Positions 30,501-38,397 of a stretch of 64,000 bases of DNA are shown one piece after another. A program made the position numbers and the translations under genes. Where the stretch lies: positions 5,953,501-6,017,500 of the forward strand of contig NC_020291.1 of the NCBI RefSeq assembly GCF_000340885.1. Reading direction: 5' to 3'. Within the stretch, counting starts at the first letter, position 1. Every line of letters starts with the position of its first letter. The stretch comes from Clostridium saccharoperbutylacetonicum N1-4(HMT). Lineage in GTDB: Bacteria > Bacillota > Clostridia > Clostridiales > Clostridiaceae. The notes below the pieces were generated by a model. That model was not told the DNA's origin. It searched no databases and saw only the letters and a program-made list of their open reading frames with translations.

Positions 30501-30625
30501 TGTATAGCTGACGCATCTGAAGCTGCCGCTTTAGCTTCATGACCACTAAATCCAACTGGCAAAAAGGATACTATACTTGTAAATACTATTAATAATGCTA
30601 CAAACCTCTTTTTCATTTCACGCAT
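27506..30625 (-). CDS. Choline-binding surface protein with cadherin-like domains
   Basis: The protein of about 1039 residues has a signal peptide (MREMKKRFVALL, cleavage near EAKAA) and a long beta-rich region of unknown fold (about 40-690). Two cadherin-like beta-sandwich domains follow (about 700-895; AVLNSLKVKGYSL with TYTVTLTN, and AALKNVILNTGDYTF with TYTLEVYR), then an Asn/Asp linker. About six C-terminal choline-binding repeats (GWINVDNKVYYLGKNGVMHK, GWLNLNGKWYYFTPNGQM) complete it. It is expected to be secreted and held on choline residues of the wall. AGGAGG abuts an upstream ATG (30634), so the ATG at 30625, nine bases after it, is preferred. It is upstream of and separate from the choline-kinase gene. 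Confidence 0.9.
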   Translation of the reverse strand: MREMKKRFVALLIVFTSIVSFLPVGFSGHEAKAAASDASAIQVSIAGDKNLITPRNDTTLNETIYSTQNVVGGFDITVKDVRTTIDALQKLAKDTKTSTSDITQQNVEIVSINGTPVTDTTTLNEIGITISDYQIVNGAVPSVGKTIKNLPLGVNKIEYKISFRTQNVDFVPASKSLSGVDEANVGTYKDTEYASQTITIEHATDFVVNKINPMTFKAYVGSQNSFDNITNAFIGTASEKVNNTTPFLYVQDAKADSSMALRYTFDVPDSVSALKYVMTFENTMNLENAMVYKNGKKATIGTEYNIDGQQLTGSLAKLGQPESIVVKLDSGSGANKDIQKAYAIEIRYKNLNSSNDYSLKDAGITKLNYNDNTDVQAYVGKVFNVLQDKNATFKTYKGEIYIDQRAGMVSLDPTLLRDKTTVGYVLTNNYTDSTGKTQVVKSELKNGKQFIDFKASTTTNELQLDVYAASNGEITDTQTILARYLFKVNPINTSNFDMNLSFDVADNSSSTAKTPYLTQPGTTNLIDKFYTSRRTYDLYYGSPNSDSVKVSLDKTKRSNLNEYIKVWLADDVNSNNLTEATASVNNKPILATDGSGNYVRDTDLNVKIGTAKKMVVQAYYDEFTYVTDSSGNKVIKTNTDGEPIYTSEPIGDTYVFYLPENYGNQTNPNQGQKSDNAVLNSLKVKGYSLTNSNGTTGFSSTDYNYNVTVAKEDTTEKFTVIAQDANIASITATINSGDQSYTLPSGEETELPLDSSGTTKVKIVVTAQDGTTTKTYTVTLTNNNKSSDAALKNVILNTGDYTFDPTADITKVRVDTNVTNIKVTPVPKNSNSTITVNGQTYSDTAISVSLRGNQKTQITIEVKSEDGASTKTYTLEVYRVDNSDWNNNNNNNNTDDDQFYDDFNDTWVDLSKYEEWGTVNGKPAYFDKHNRQVKNAWITTGGKNYYLNNIGFRASGWKVDNTDGKTYYLDPTTGEMRMGWINVDNKVYYLGKNGVMHKGWLNLNGKWYYFTPNGQMVINQGMFIDDRVYTFGQDGAASW

Positions 30626-30993
30626 GATTGTCATCCTCCTAAATTGATTCTAAACTTCAAACTTATCTTTTGTAATCGAACTTTTATAATATTTATATTA
30701 TCATATTAATTTTTAATTATTAAATTAATATGTTATAATAATTGGATTTAAACTCACTTATGCATACTCAATTTGAATATACCCTACTTTAAATATCGAA
30801 CCTTTAAGTTTCATCTTTAGATATATAAACACATCTTGTAAATTAATAACTTTATTTACAATTCCGTTCTTTAATTAAATTTACTTCTTTTTTATTATTA
30901 TGTTGACCTAAAAATCAAAAACCTTCCATAATATAATACAATAGTCATACATTACGAAAGGTACTTTTGTTAACTTTACTATTAAATTTTCTT

Positions 30994-31392
30994 TTATGAT
31001 TTTCCTTTAAAGGTATTCTTACATTTTGGACATGTAATCGAAATTTTTCCTTGTCCTCGTGGCACACGCAAACTTTGCTTACAATTCGTACATGTAAAAT
31101 ATTTATGAGTCTTTAAATCTTTTAATTTATTTAACTTTCGTCTAAGCGAATTTCTCATAGTATTTTTTATTTTTAAAAACTTATAATTTTCCATTTGACG
31201 TTTATAAATATTTCTTGAAAAAATCCTAAAAACGCATATAACAGTAGGAATATAAGCAACTATTACTACAAACCATAAAGCTTTAGGTAAAACATTTGAT
31301 ATTATTAACAATATGAAAGATAATACAATTAATGCTCCAGACAAACTGTCTCCACCATATCTTCCATACATTATTTTCTTAAACCATTCCAT
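30994..31392 (-). CDS. Small membrane protein with C-terminal zinc ribbon
   Basis: The 132-residue protein has two adjacent transmembrane segments (about 19-34 and 38-56), a strongly basic stretch (KNTMRNSLRRKLNKLKDLK) and a C-terminal CxxC...CxxC zinc ribbon (CTNCKQSLRVPRGQG...CPKC). Similar short proteins occur widely in clostridia without a known role. The ribbon should lie in the cytoplasm next to the basic segment, so nucleic-acid or protein contact at the membrane is possible. No operon partner is evident. Confidence 0.8.
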   Translation of the reverse strand: MEWFKKIMYGRYGGDSLSGALIVLSFILLIISNVLPKALWFVVIVAYIPTVICVFRIFSRNIYKRQMENYKFLKIKNTMRNSLRRKLNKLKDLKTHKYFTCTNCKQSLRVPRGQGKISITCPKCKNTFKGKS

Positions 31393-31620
31393 TTTTCCAC
31401 CTCATTTTCATTGTGCATGTTGTAATTATAATTATAACTAATTTGTTCTTAAAATTATAGCATTATTATAAATATAGAATTGTAAATAAAACTCCCTTAT
31501 CAATTGCATTTGCAACTACTTTTTAAAAAACTTTATATACATCTGTTTAAAATAAATGTTGGCAATGTTTAGAAACTTATTATTTAGAAATTTAGGTCAC
31601 TAGAATATATAAACAAATAG

Positions 31621-31694
31621 AATAGAAGGAAATGCTATCTCTTGATTTTTATCAATAATATATTGACAAAATAGAAATCACATTTCCTTCTATT
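31621..31694. other. Long hairpin abutting truncated repeat copy B
   Basis: A perfect 14-bp inverted repeat (AATAGAAGGAAATG with CATTTCCTTCTATT) encloses a 46-nt loop. It lies exactly where copy B of the dispersed element loses its left end. It may be a terminator or a second small insertion. Confidence 0.6.
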
Positions 31695-31696
31695 AA

Positions 31697-32020
31697 TAAT
31701 ATATATGTACTATTGAGGAATTATAATCTTAACACTAAACTAGAAATCCGATACATTTTTCTGGAGCAGGCATGTGAAATTGAGCTGATGAAGGTTCATA
31801 ATGGGGGCTTGTTTCATTTCAGCTTGTCCAAAAGTGAATGTCCAAATTTTATATTTGGAAACATGAACTTTCTCCTTGGGGATTTTACATCTGGAACACG
31901 CTGAAATGACGACAAGCCCATATTTAGAACCTTCCAGCGAAAATTTCACTAGTCCTGTAGAAGACAAATGTATTGGATTTCGGTAATTGTTGCATAAGTC
32001 TAATTCTCGCTTTGGATATC
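31697..32020 (+). repeat. Dispersed palindromic element, copy B (left end missing)
   Basis: About 324 bp match copies A, C and D. The right end TTTGGATATC is intact, but the first part (GATATCCAATTTAA and the following 25 bases) is absent. The inner arm pairs GGCTTGTTTCATTTCAGC with GCTGAAATGACGACAAGCC. Two short open frames inside are not conserved in the other copies and are not genes. It lies 40 bp after the amidase stop codon on the minus strand. Confidence 0.85.
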
Positions 32021-32060
32021 TTTATTCTTTATAAGTTTCTATTTTTGATCCATTTTATAT

Positions 32061-34388
32061 TTATACATTGTTTGCAATAACTTCTGCTATTGCTTCTGCT
32101 ACTTTTTGTTGACTACTTGGATCCGCACATCTTATTGCTTCTTCTTTATTAGTTATAAATCCAACTTCAACTAATACTGCAGGCATATTTGCATTTCTAC
32201 ATACAAATAGATTTTGTTCTTGTCCGCCTCTATTGTTTAAATTCAGCTTACTAGCAATATTATTATTTATTAATGTAGCTATTTTTCTACTTTTATCTAT
32301 TCTAGCACTATTTAATTTACCACCAAAACTAGTATCTTGAGGCTCATTACTATAAAGAGTCATTACTCCTTGTGCTGTCGCACCTGCTGAATTATGATGT
32401 ATGCTTATAAAGAAATCTGCATTTACATTATTGGCTGTCGTTACTTTATGAGTAAGACTAGCTGTTAATGAGCCATACGAAGGCTTGCTACCAAGATCTC
32501 TAGTCATCAACACATTGTAGCCCTTAGCTTTAAGTTCTTTCTTTAATTTATCGGCAACTTGAATATTTAATTCTGTTTCACTATAAGTCACACCATCAAT
32601 AGTACTTTCTGCACCATAATCTTTTCCATAATCATGTCCTGCATCTATTACTATTGTTTTTTTACCATTTGATGTATTATTATTTATTGGTGAATTTGTT
32701 CCAGAATTATCAACATCACCTTGAGATGAATTAGATCCTGAATTTCCTTTGTCATTTTGAGATGAATTAGATCCCGAACTAGTACTGTCATCATTCTTAA
32801 CAGTAGAAGCATTTTGTCTCTTACCATCTGAACCAATCTTATATCCATCCTGTGTAGTGTTTGTAACCAATCTTCCAGTTGAAGGATTTAAATAATAAGT
32901 ATCTCCATTAGATGTAACCCAACCAGTTGACATAGCACCACCATTTTCTAAATGATACCATGCATCACCAAGATTGATCCATCCTTTAGCCATAGCTCCA
33001 TTATCATATAAATAATAGTAAGTTCCATTATCTAAAATCCAACCTGTTGCCATGCTTCCATCTTGATTGAAATAATACCAGATATTACTTTGTTGTATCC
33101 AGCCTGTTGCCATACTTCCATCTTGATTTAACATATAATTTTTATTGTCTATCTTCTTAATACCAGTTACCATACTTCCATCACCTTGAAGATAGTACCA
33201 ATTATTATTATCTTTAAGCCAACCAGTCTTTATTTTGCTGCCAGCTTCAAAGAAATACCACTTATCACCGATTTTCTTCCAGCCTTTATATTCAGCCATA
33301 GCTCCAGAATCCTGTAGATAATACGAGTTTGAGCCATCAAATAAAATTCCAGTTGCCATAGTTCCTGAATCAGACAAGAAATACCATTCATCACCTATCT
33401 GCTTCCAGCCTTTAACCATAGCTCCTGAACTGTCACTATAGTACCATTTACTATTATATTTAAACCATCCAGTTTGCAATTTTCCTTCATCATTTAAATA
33501 ATACCAATTGCTGTCTGGCTTAATCCATCCGATAGCTTTCGTATTATCAGATTTATAGTAATACCAATTTCCATCTTCATTTTTCCATCCAACTGTAGAT
33601 GTTATGTTAGTTTTATCATCTATAATTGTAGTATCATTTTTAATTTGATTTTCTGGAATAACACTTGATACATTCTGTACATTTGGTTTACTTTCTGGTT
33701 TTCCTGGATTGGGAGTTCCATTTGATGATTGGTTATTATCTTTGCTATTATCAGTATTTGTTGAATCATCAATAGTATCCTTTGGATAATCTACTCCCGC
33801 AAAATCCATTAAATCTTTATATAATTTATTTACTTCTTCACCATATGTAGCACTTGGCGCCCATTTAGTACCTAAAGAATTTACTGTTGTTGCCCTACCT
33901 TTAACTGTTGCAAAATGTCTTGGATCAGGTGTATCACTTCTTGGATATCCATCCGCACCTGCATATAAAGCTAAATGATCCAAATGAGCTTGTACACCTT
34001 CATCCCAACTGGCAAACTTTTGATGAGCATTTGGATCAGTATCGCCTCCACCTTCAGGTTTTTTTAACCCACATGGATTATGATAACTCTCATCTATAAC
34101 TCCACCAAATTTTCCAAATCCAGTTTCTTTTGCAGCTTGTACATATGCTATAGCTGGATTAACATCACCATGATCTGGCGCATACTTAAAATAAAGATCT
34201 GCTAAACCTACAAAAGTTTCTGTTGCTCCTTTAGATTCAGCCCATTCTTCTGCCTCTTTTGCAGTAACTTTTGTATCTGATATTATTTTAAAATCAGTAG
34301 TTGCTGCCTTTACACTCAATGTTGGAATAAAACTTAATACCATTGCAAACGCTAGAACAAATGTAATAAGTTTTCTTTTAATTTTCAA
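32061..34388 (-). CDS. Choline-binding autolysin: glucosaminidase-like + amidase_3
   Basis: The protein of about 775 residues has a signal peptide. A glucosaminidase/lysozyme-like domain follows (about 33-180; AAKETGFGKFGG with the likely catalytic Glu, HNPCGLKK, FASWDEGVQAHLDHLALYAG). About twelve choline-binding repeats (about 255-510), Ser/Asn-rich linkers and a C-terminal zinc amidase_3 domain complete it (about 575-775; VIDAGHDYG with zinc His near 585, YSETELN, SIHHNS, LVEVGFITNKEE). It should cleave peptidoglycan at the sugar backbone and at the muramoyl-alanine bond while anchored to choline. AAGGAGG overlaps an upstream GTG (34400); the TTG at 34388 gives a normal MKIKRKL signal start, with a rather long 11-nt spacing. 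Two catalytic domains around one anchor is notable. Confidence 0.92.
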   Translation of the reverse strand: MKIKRKLITFVLAFAMVLSFIPTLSVKAATTDFKIISDTKVTAKEAEEWAESKGATETFVGLADLYFKYAPDHGDVNPAIAYVQAAKETGFGKFGGVIDESYHNPCGLKKPEGGGDTDPNAHQKFASWDEGVQAHLDHLALYAGADGYPRSDTPDPRHFATVKGRATTVNSLGTKWAPSATYGEEVNKLYKDLMDFAGVDYPKDTIDDSTNTDNSKDNNQSSNGTPNPGKPESKPNVQNVSSVIPENQIKNDTTIIDDKTNITSTVGWKNEDGNWYYYKSDNTKAIGWIKPDSNWYYLNDEGKLQTGWFKYNSKWYYSDSSGAMVKGWKQIGDEWYFLSDSGTMATGILFDGSNSYYLQDSGAMAEYKGWKKIGDKWYFFEAGSKIKTGWLKDNNNWYYLQGDGSMVTGIKKIDNKNYMLNQDGSMATGWIQQSNIWYYFNQDGSMATGWILDNGTYYYLYDNGAMAKGWINLGDAWYHLENGGAMSTGWVTSNGDTYYLNPSTGRLVTNTTQDGYKIGSDGKRQNASTVKNDDSTSSGSNSSQNDKGNSGSNSSQGDVDNSGTNSPINNNTSNGKKTIVIDAGHDYGKDYGAESTIDGVTYSETELNIQVADKLKKELKAKGYNVLMTRDLGSKPSYGSLTASLTHKVTTANNVNADFFISIHHNSAGATAQGVMTLYSNEPQDTSFGGKLNSARIDKSRKIATLINNNIASKLNLNNRGGQEQNLFVCRNANMPAVLVEVGFITNKEEAIRCADPSSQQKVAEAIAEVIANNV

Positions 34389-34495
34389 AACCGTCTGCAC
34401 CTCCTTATATTTGATTTTAACAAAAAACCTTACTGCATTAAAGATGAAAATTAGAAAATAAGTGTTTTTTCGTATTAAATTATCGTAATATGTAC

Positions 34496-34540
34496 AAAAA
34501 TCGCTAAAAGAGAGCCTCTTAAGTGCTCTCTTTTAGCGAT
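34496..34540 (-). terminator. Terminator overlapping the end of the Cys-containing small ORF
   Basis: A 16-bp perfect stem (ATCGCTAAAAGAGAGC with GCTCTCTTTTAGCGAT) with a T-rich tail on the minus strand overlaps the last codons and stop of the 104-residue ORF. Confidence 0.85.
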
Positions 34541-34847
34541 GTTTCCCTCTTCTGCAGCTATCAAGGCTACTTCTACAATCTTCAAGATTGTCCATCAAAT
34601 TATCTACTAATTTATCTGTTAGACACATTTGGTTGCACATTATCTTTTCATTTACACTCATTAAATAGCAAATAAAATTTTGATTGGTATAAGCATATAA
34701 AAATAATAACACCAATATTAGCCTATTTAAAAGAGCTTCCTGGCTGCCTACTACCATTGTAGACAAGGTTAGATCGCTTACTGGATCATTACCACAATTT
34801 TCTCCTAAAGTATTGAATCCTGGATCGCTAAAATTACAGTTACTCAT
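34533..34847 (-). CDS. Hypothetical small protein, cysteine-containing
   Basis: I do not recognise this 104-residue protein. It has seven cysteines, including CGNDPVSDL near the N-terminus and CRSSLDSCRRGKHR at the end, and one weakly hydrophobic stretch (RLILVLLFLYAYT). No signal peptide is seen. The ribosome-binding site GGAGAGG lies 6-7 nt before the ATG, and a strong terminator overlaps its stop, which together support a real, singly transcribed gene. A spore-coat-type protein is a possibility but is not shown. Confidence 0.65.
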   Translation of the reverse strand: MSNCNFSDPGFNTLGENCGNDPVSDLTLSTMVVGSQEALLNRLILVLLFLYAYTNQNFICYLMSVNEKIMCNQMCLTDKLVDNLMDNLEDCRSSLDSCRRGKHR

Positions 34848-35105
34848 TTTCTACCTCTCCATGTATGAAAATGTTATATTATATTAATATGAGATATCTC
34901 TTATTTTGGTTACTTTCTTATTTCTTTCTAATAAATATTTTCACTGTAATTCCGCAACCTTTAAACTTTATATATTTCAATTATCATTGTTCAATGATCA
35001 ATAATCAATGATCATTGACAATTGAATTTTGATTTCCTTTGTAATTCTTTATGTCTCGAATAATTCTTTTTGCAGCATATATTACTAAATTTATTTTTGA
35101 TAAAA

Positions 35106-36701
35106 TTATTCTTCGCTCTTTCCAACCGCTGATAAAACTAAGCCCTTATTATGCTCTAATGCCCAGTTAATCCCCCAGTCATTTTGGAATATTAAAAGAT
35201 TTCTATCTTTAAGATCCTTAACCTTCTTAGTATCAGAAGTTAAGTTTAATGAATCCATGTCGATATTTTTATTTTCAATCCATCTAACGTATCTATAAGC
35301 CAATCTTTCCATCTTAACATCAACATTATATTCATTATTCAATCTGTATTCTAAAACTTCAAATTGAAGCACACCAACAACTCCAACTATTATTTCTTCC
35401 ATACCAATATGGGTTTCCTTGAATACTTGAATTGCACCTTCTTGAGCAATTTGAGAAACACCTTTTACAAATTGTTTTCTCTTCATTGTATCTACTGGTC
35501 TTACTCTTGCAAAATGTTCTGGTGCGAAGGTTGGTATTCCTTCAAATTTAAATTTATTTGCTGGCATACATAATGTATCCCCAATTGAGAATATACCTGG
35601 ATCAAACACACCAATTATATCTCCTGCATAAGCTTCTTCAACAATTTCTCTTTCTTCTGCTAAGAATTGTTGTGGTTGAGCAAGTTTTATTTTCTTGCCA
35701 CCTTGCATATGCATAACTTCCATTCCTTTTTTAAATTCTCCAGAACAAATTCTCATAAAGGCAATTCTATCTCTATGTGCCTTATTCATATTTGCTTGAA
35801 TCTTAAATACAAAGGCAGAGAACTCCTTATTCATAGGATCAATTTCTCCTATACTAGAGTTTCTTGGAAGTGGTGATGAAGTCATCTGCAAGAAGTGCTC
35901 TAAAAATGGCTCAACACCAAAGTTAGTTAATGCAGATCCAAAGAATACTGGTGTCAATTCACCTTCTCTTACCTTTTTAAGATCTAATTCATCTCCAGCT
36001 ATGTCTAAAAGCTCAATATCCTCCATAAGTTTTTCATGAAGAGGTGCTCCAAGCAGGTCCTTAAAAATTTCATCATTAACATCGCCTTCTGTTGCTTCAA
36101 CTTCAGTTTGCCCATGATTTCCACCATTAAAAGCTAAAACTCTCTTGTTTTGTCTTTCATAAACACCTTTAAATTCTTTACCAGATCCTATTGGCCAGTT
36201 TATTGGATAAGTTTTTATTCCAAGCTCATTTTCAATGTCATCAAGTAAAGTAAATGGATCTTGTGCTTCTCTATCCATCTTATTTATAAATGTGAATATT
36301 GGAATTCCTCTAAGAGCACAAACATGGAATAACTTTCTTGTTTGATCTTCTATACCTTTTGCAGCATCAATAACCATTACAGCACTATCAGCAGCCATAA
36401 GTGTTCTATATGTATCTTCTGAGAAGTCTTGATGCCCAGGAGTATCTAGTATATTAATGCAATATCCATCATAATTAAACTGCATTACAGAAGAAGTAAC
36501 TGAAATACCTCTTTGTTTTTCAATTTCCATCCAGTCAGAAACTGCATGTTTTGAAGCCTTTCTTGCTTTAACAGACCCTGCAAGTCTTATAGCTCCTCCA
36601 TAAAGTAATAATTTCTCTGTAAGTGTTGTTTTACCAGCATCAGGGTGAGAAATTATTGCAAAGGTTCTTCTTTTTTCAATTTCTTTTATATAATCAGCCA
36701 A
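35106..36701 (-). CDS. prfC: Peptide chain release factor 3
   Basis: The 531-residue GTPase matches RF3 along its length. It has P-loop SHPDAGKTT, QRGISVTSSVMQF switch region, DTPGHQDFSEDTYRTL and NKMDRE, then the RF3-specific C-terminal domain (EVLEYRLNNEYNVDVKMERL). RF3 frees RF1 and RF2 from the ribosome after peptide release. I chose the TTG at 36701 (MADYIKE), seven bases after AGGAGG; this gives the usual RF3 length. A GTG eight codons upstream lacks a spaced site. It is a housekeeping gene set among surface-protein genes, with no obvious operon partner. Confidence 0.95.
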   Translation of the reverse strand: MADYIKEIEKRRTFAIISHPDAGKTTLTEKLLLYGGAIRLAGSVKARKASKHAVSDWMEIEKQRGISVTSSVMQFNYDGYCINILDTPGHQDFSEDTYRTLMAADSAVMVIDAAKGIEDQTRKLFHVCALRGIPIFTFINKMDREAQDPFTLLDDIENELGIKTYPINWPIGSGKEFKGVYERQNKRVLAFNGGNHGQTEVEATEGDVNDEIFKDLLGAPLHEKLMEDIELLDIAGDELDLKKVREGELTPVFFGSALTNFGVEPFLEHFLQMTSSPLPRNSSIGEIDPMNKEFSAFVFKIQANMNKAHRDRIAFMRICSGEFKKGMEVMHMQGGKKIKLAQPQQFLAEEREIVEEAYAGDIIGVFDPGIFSIGDTLCMPANKFKFEGIPTFAPEHFARVRPVDTMKRKQFVKGVSQIAQEGAIQVFKETHIGMEEIIVGVVGVLQFEVLEYRLNNEYNVDVKMERLAYRYVRWIENKNIDMDSLNLTSDTKKVKDLKDRNLLIFQNDWGINWALEHNKGLVLSAVGKSEE

Positions 36702-37182
36702 AGCTAACCCTCCTATTACGTTCACAATATTATTTTATAACCTACTATATATTATAATTGACAATTATCAATATTCACTTGTCAATTATGTTAAAAAATT
36801 AATTACAATAACCAAATATTAACTTCCTCTATTTACATTGGAATGATCCTCCCATTGAATTTAACTAATGCTATATTAGTTTTTAAGTTACTTAATAATT
36901 TCCTTATCATTAACTAAATTATTATATCATATGAAATATTTTATGTATACTTCATATCTATCTTAATTTAGTACTGTTCCACATGTATACTTTGTTCAGG
37001 ACTACCTACAAAATGAGGTCGTCAATTCAAAGCAGACACTTTCACGTAACATGCGGTATTCAATAGAACAAAAGTGGCTGCGCCACACTCTCTTTTAATC
37101 ACATTTTTACACGCCATACCACTCTTAAGTGTTTATATAACTGGCTTAAAAAATCGCAATTTTTATACTTTACTAAACATTG
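36702..37182. other. Intergenic region with one mini-hairpin
   Basis: No gene is supported. GTGGC-TGC-GCCAC (37074-37086) followed by ACTCTCTTTT belongs to the mini-hairpin family seen at 7831 and 51525. The upstream part contains a loose CAATTATCAATATTC-type low-complexity tract. Confidence 0.5.
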
Positions 37183-37230
37183 AAAGAAGAAGGTTATTTC
37201 AAAATATACTTTGAAATAACCTTCTTCTTT
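37183..37230 (-). terminator. Perfect 21-bp hairpin after the InlB/Big_2 protein gene
   Basis: A 21-bp perfect stem (37183-37203 with 37210-37230, AAGAAGGTTATTTC core) and a 6-nt loop lie 15 bp after the stop codon. This is the strongest simple hairpin in the window. Confidence 0.82.
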
Positions 37231-37244
37231 AAAAGACTTAAATA

Positions 37245-38309
37245 TTATGATGCAGATATTGTTATTTCTGTAGTTCCAACAACTCCAGAACCATCCGTTG
37301 CTGCTGCTTTAACAATTACTTTTCCTGCTCCTGTTCCTGTTAATTTACCAGTAGTACTTATAGTTGCACTTCCACCTTCACTTAATATTGACCATTTTAC
37401 ACTTTGAGTGGTTGCATCACCTGGTGAAACAATACAAGTCATTTGTAAACTTCCACCAACAGCTATGCTCTTTAAGCCACTAGCACCTGAAACTGCAATT
37501 GAAGTAACCTTGACTGTATCTGTATTGTTACCATTGTTATTATTGTTTGAGTTTGTGTTCTCTTCCCATTGTGCATATAAGGTCATATCTTTAGTAACAT
37601 AAATCCTATCAGAATCTAAGTAACCTGTACCATTACCATTACTCTTAGTATTCCATTCAACAAAAGTATATCCACTCTTTGTAGGTATATATAAATACAT
37701 TTGTGAATTTTCATCAACAGTTTTTGTTTTAAGTAATTCATCATCTTCATTATCAGCATCTGGATCTTTAAATTTAATTGTATATTGCTTTGGATGATAT
37801 AAACCATCAGATGGAATATCCTTTGACATAGTTGAATTACTTGTAATCAATTGATTTGATGCATATGGCATTGTACTATTTCCATAATAATCAAAGGCCT
37901 TAATAGGAGTAATAGGATAACTTCCTATATAAACTCCATTATCATCAAAGTTGCATAATTGTCCATTTATCATAGAAGAACCTTTTTGCATTTCTCCTGA
38001 TGATGAAAACAAGTGAATTTTTCCCTCTATTTGGATAAGCCCAGTCTGCATAGCACCACTCAAATCAGCATAATACCAATTATCACCATATGGAATCCAG
38101 CCAGTCTGCATTTTTCCCATAGAATCAAAGTAGTACCAACTTCCATTTATATACTTCCAACCTGTAGCAAAACTATATCCCATAGAATAATACCAAGCTC
38201 CGTCACTGCCACTAATCCATGCAGCTGAAGCACCTACAGGTACTAAAGTAACCAAAGCTAAACTTACCAAACTTGATGCAATTAATTTCTTTAAAATTTT
38301 ATGCTTCAT
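37245..38309 (-). CDS. Choline-binding surface protein, InlB-type repeat and one Big_2 domain
   Basis: The 354-residue protein has a signal peptide (to GASAA). About five N-terminal choline-binding repeats follow (GWKYINGSWYYFDSMGKMQT, GWIPYGDNWYYADLSGAMQT). An InlB B-repeat/Flg_new-like domain (about 185-260; TFVEWNTKSNGNGTGY...MTLYAQWEEN) and one Big_2 Ig-like domain (about 270-354; KVTSIAVSGASGL...VVGTTEITISAS) end it. It is a short version of the neighbour at 38398, with the same domain order. Placing the anchor at the N-terminus and the display domains at the C-terminus is unusual here, since most other family members do the reverse. Confidence 0.9.
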   Translation of the reverse strand: MKHKILKKLIASSLVSLALVTLVPVGASAAWISGSDGAWYYSMGYSFATGWKYINGSWYYFDSMGKMQTGWIPYGDNWYYADLSGAMQTGLIQIEGKIHLFSSSGEMQKGSSMINGQLCNFDDNGVYIGSYPITPIKAFDYYGNSTMPYASNQLITSNSTMSKDIPSDGLYHPKQYTIKFKDPDADNEDDELLKTKTVDENSQMYLYIPTKSGYTFVEWNTKSNGNGTGYLDSDRIYVTKDMTLYAQWEENTNSNNNNNGNNTDTVKVTSIAVSGASGLKSIAVGGSLQMTCIVSPGDATTQSVKWSILSEGGSATISTTGKLTGTGAGKVIVKAAATDGSGVVGTTEITISAS

Positions 38310-38339
38310 GTTAAGTTCCTCCTTATCTTATATAACCAT

Positions 38340-38369
38340 TGGTCAAGTTATAAAGGTATAACTTGACCA
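38340..38369 (+). terminator. Hairpin between the two Big_2 protein genes
   Basis: A 13-bp stem (TGGTCAAGTTATA with TATAACTTGACCA) with a 4-nt loop is followed on the plus strand by TTTTTTCTTT. On the minus strand, the direction of both genes, there is no T tract, so its role as terminator for the 38398 gene is doubtful; it does not follow a plus-strand gene either. Confidence 0.5.
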
Positions 38370-38397
38370 TTTTTTCTTTAGCATTTCATTGCATTAA

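Noticed and set aside
31713..31967. Two short overlapping frames on opposite strands inside repeat copy B
   Set aside because: They are not kept in copies A, C and D and follow from the palindromic sequence.
34975..35030. CAATTATCATTG/CAATGATCATTG low-complexity palindromes, also near 36760, 53430 and 61335
   Set aside because: They are short, AT-rich and irregular; they may be a weak repeat family but cannot be told from background by eye.
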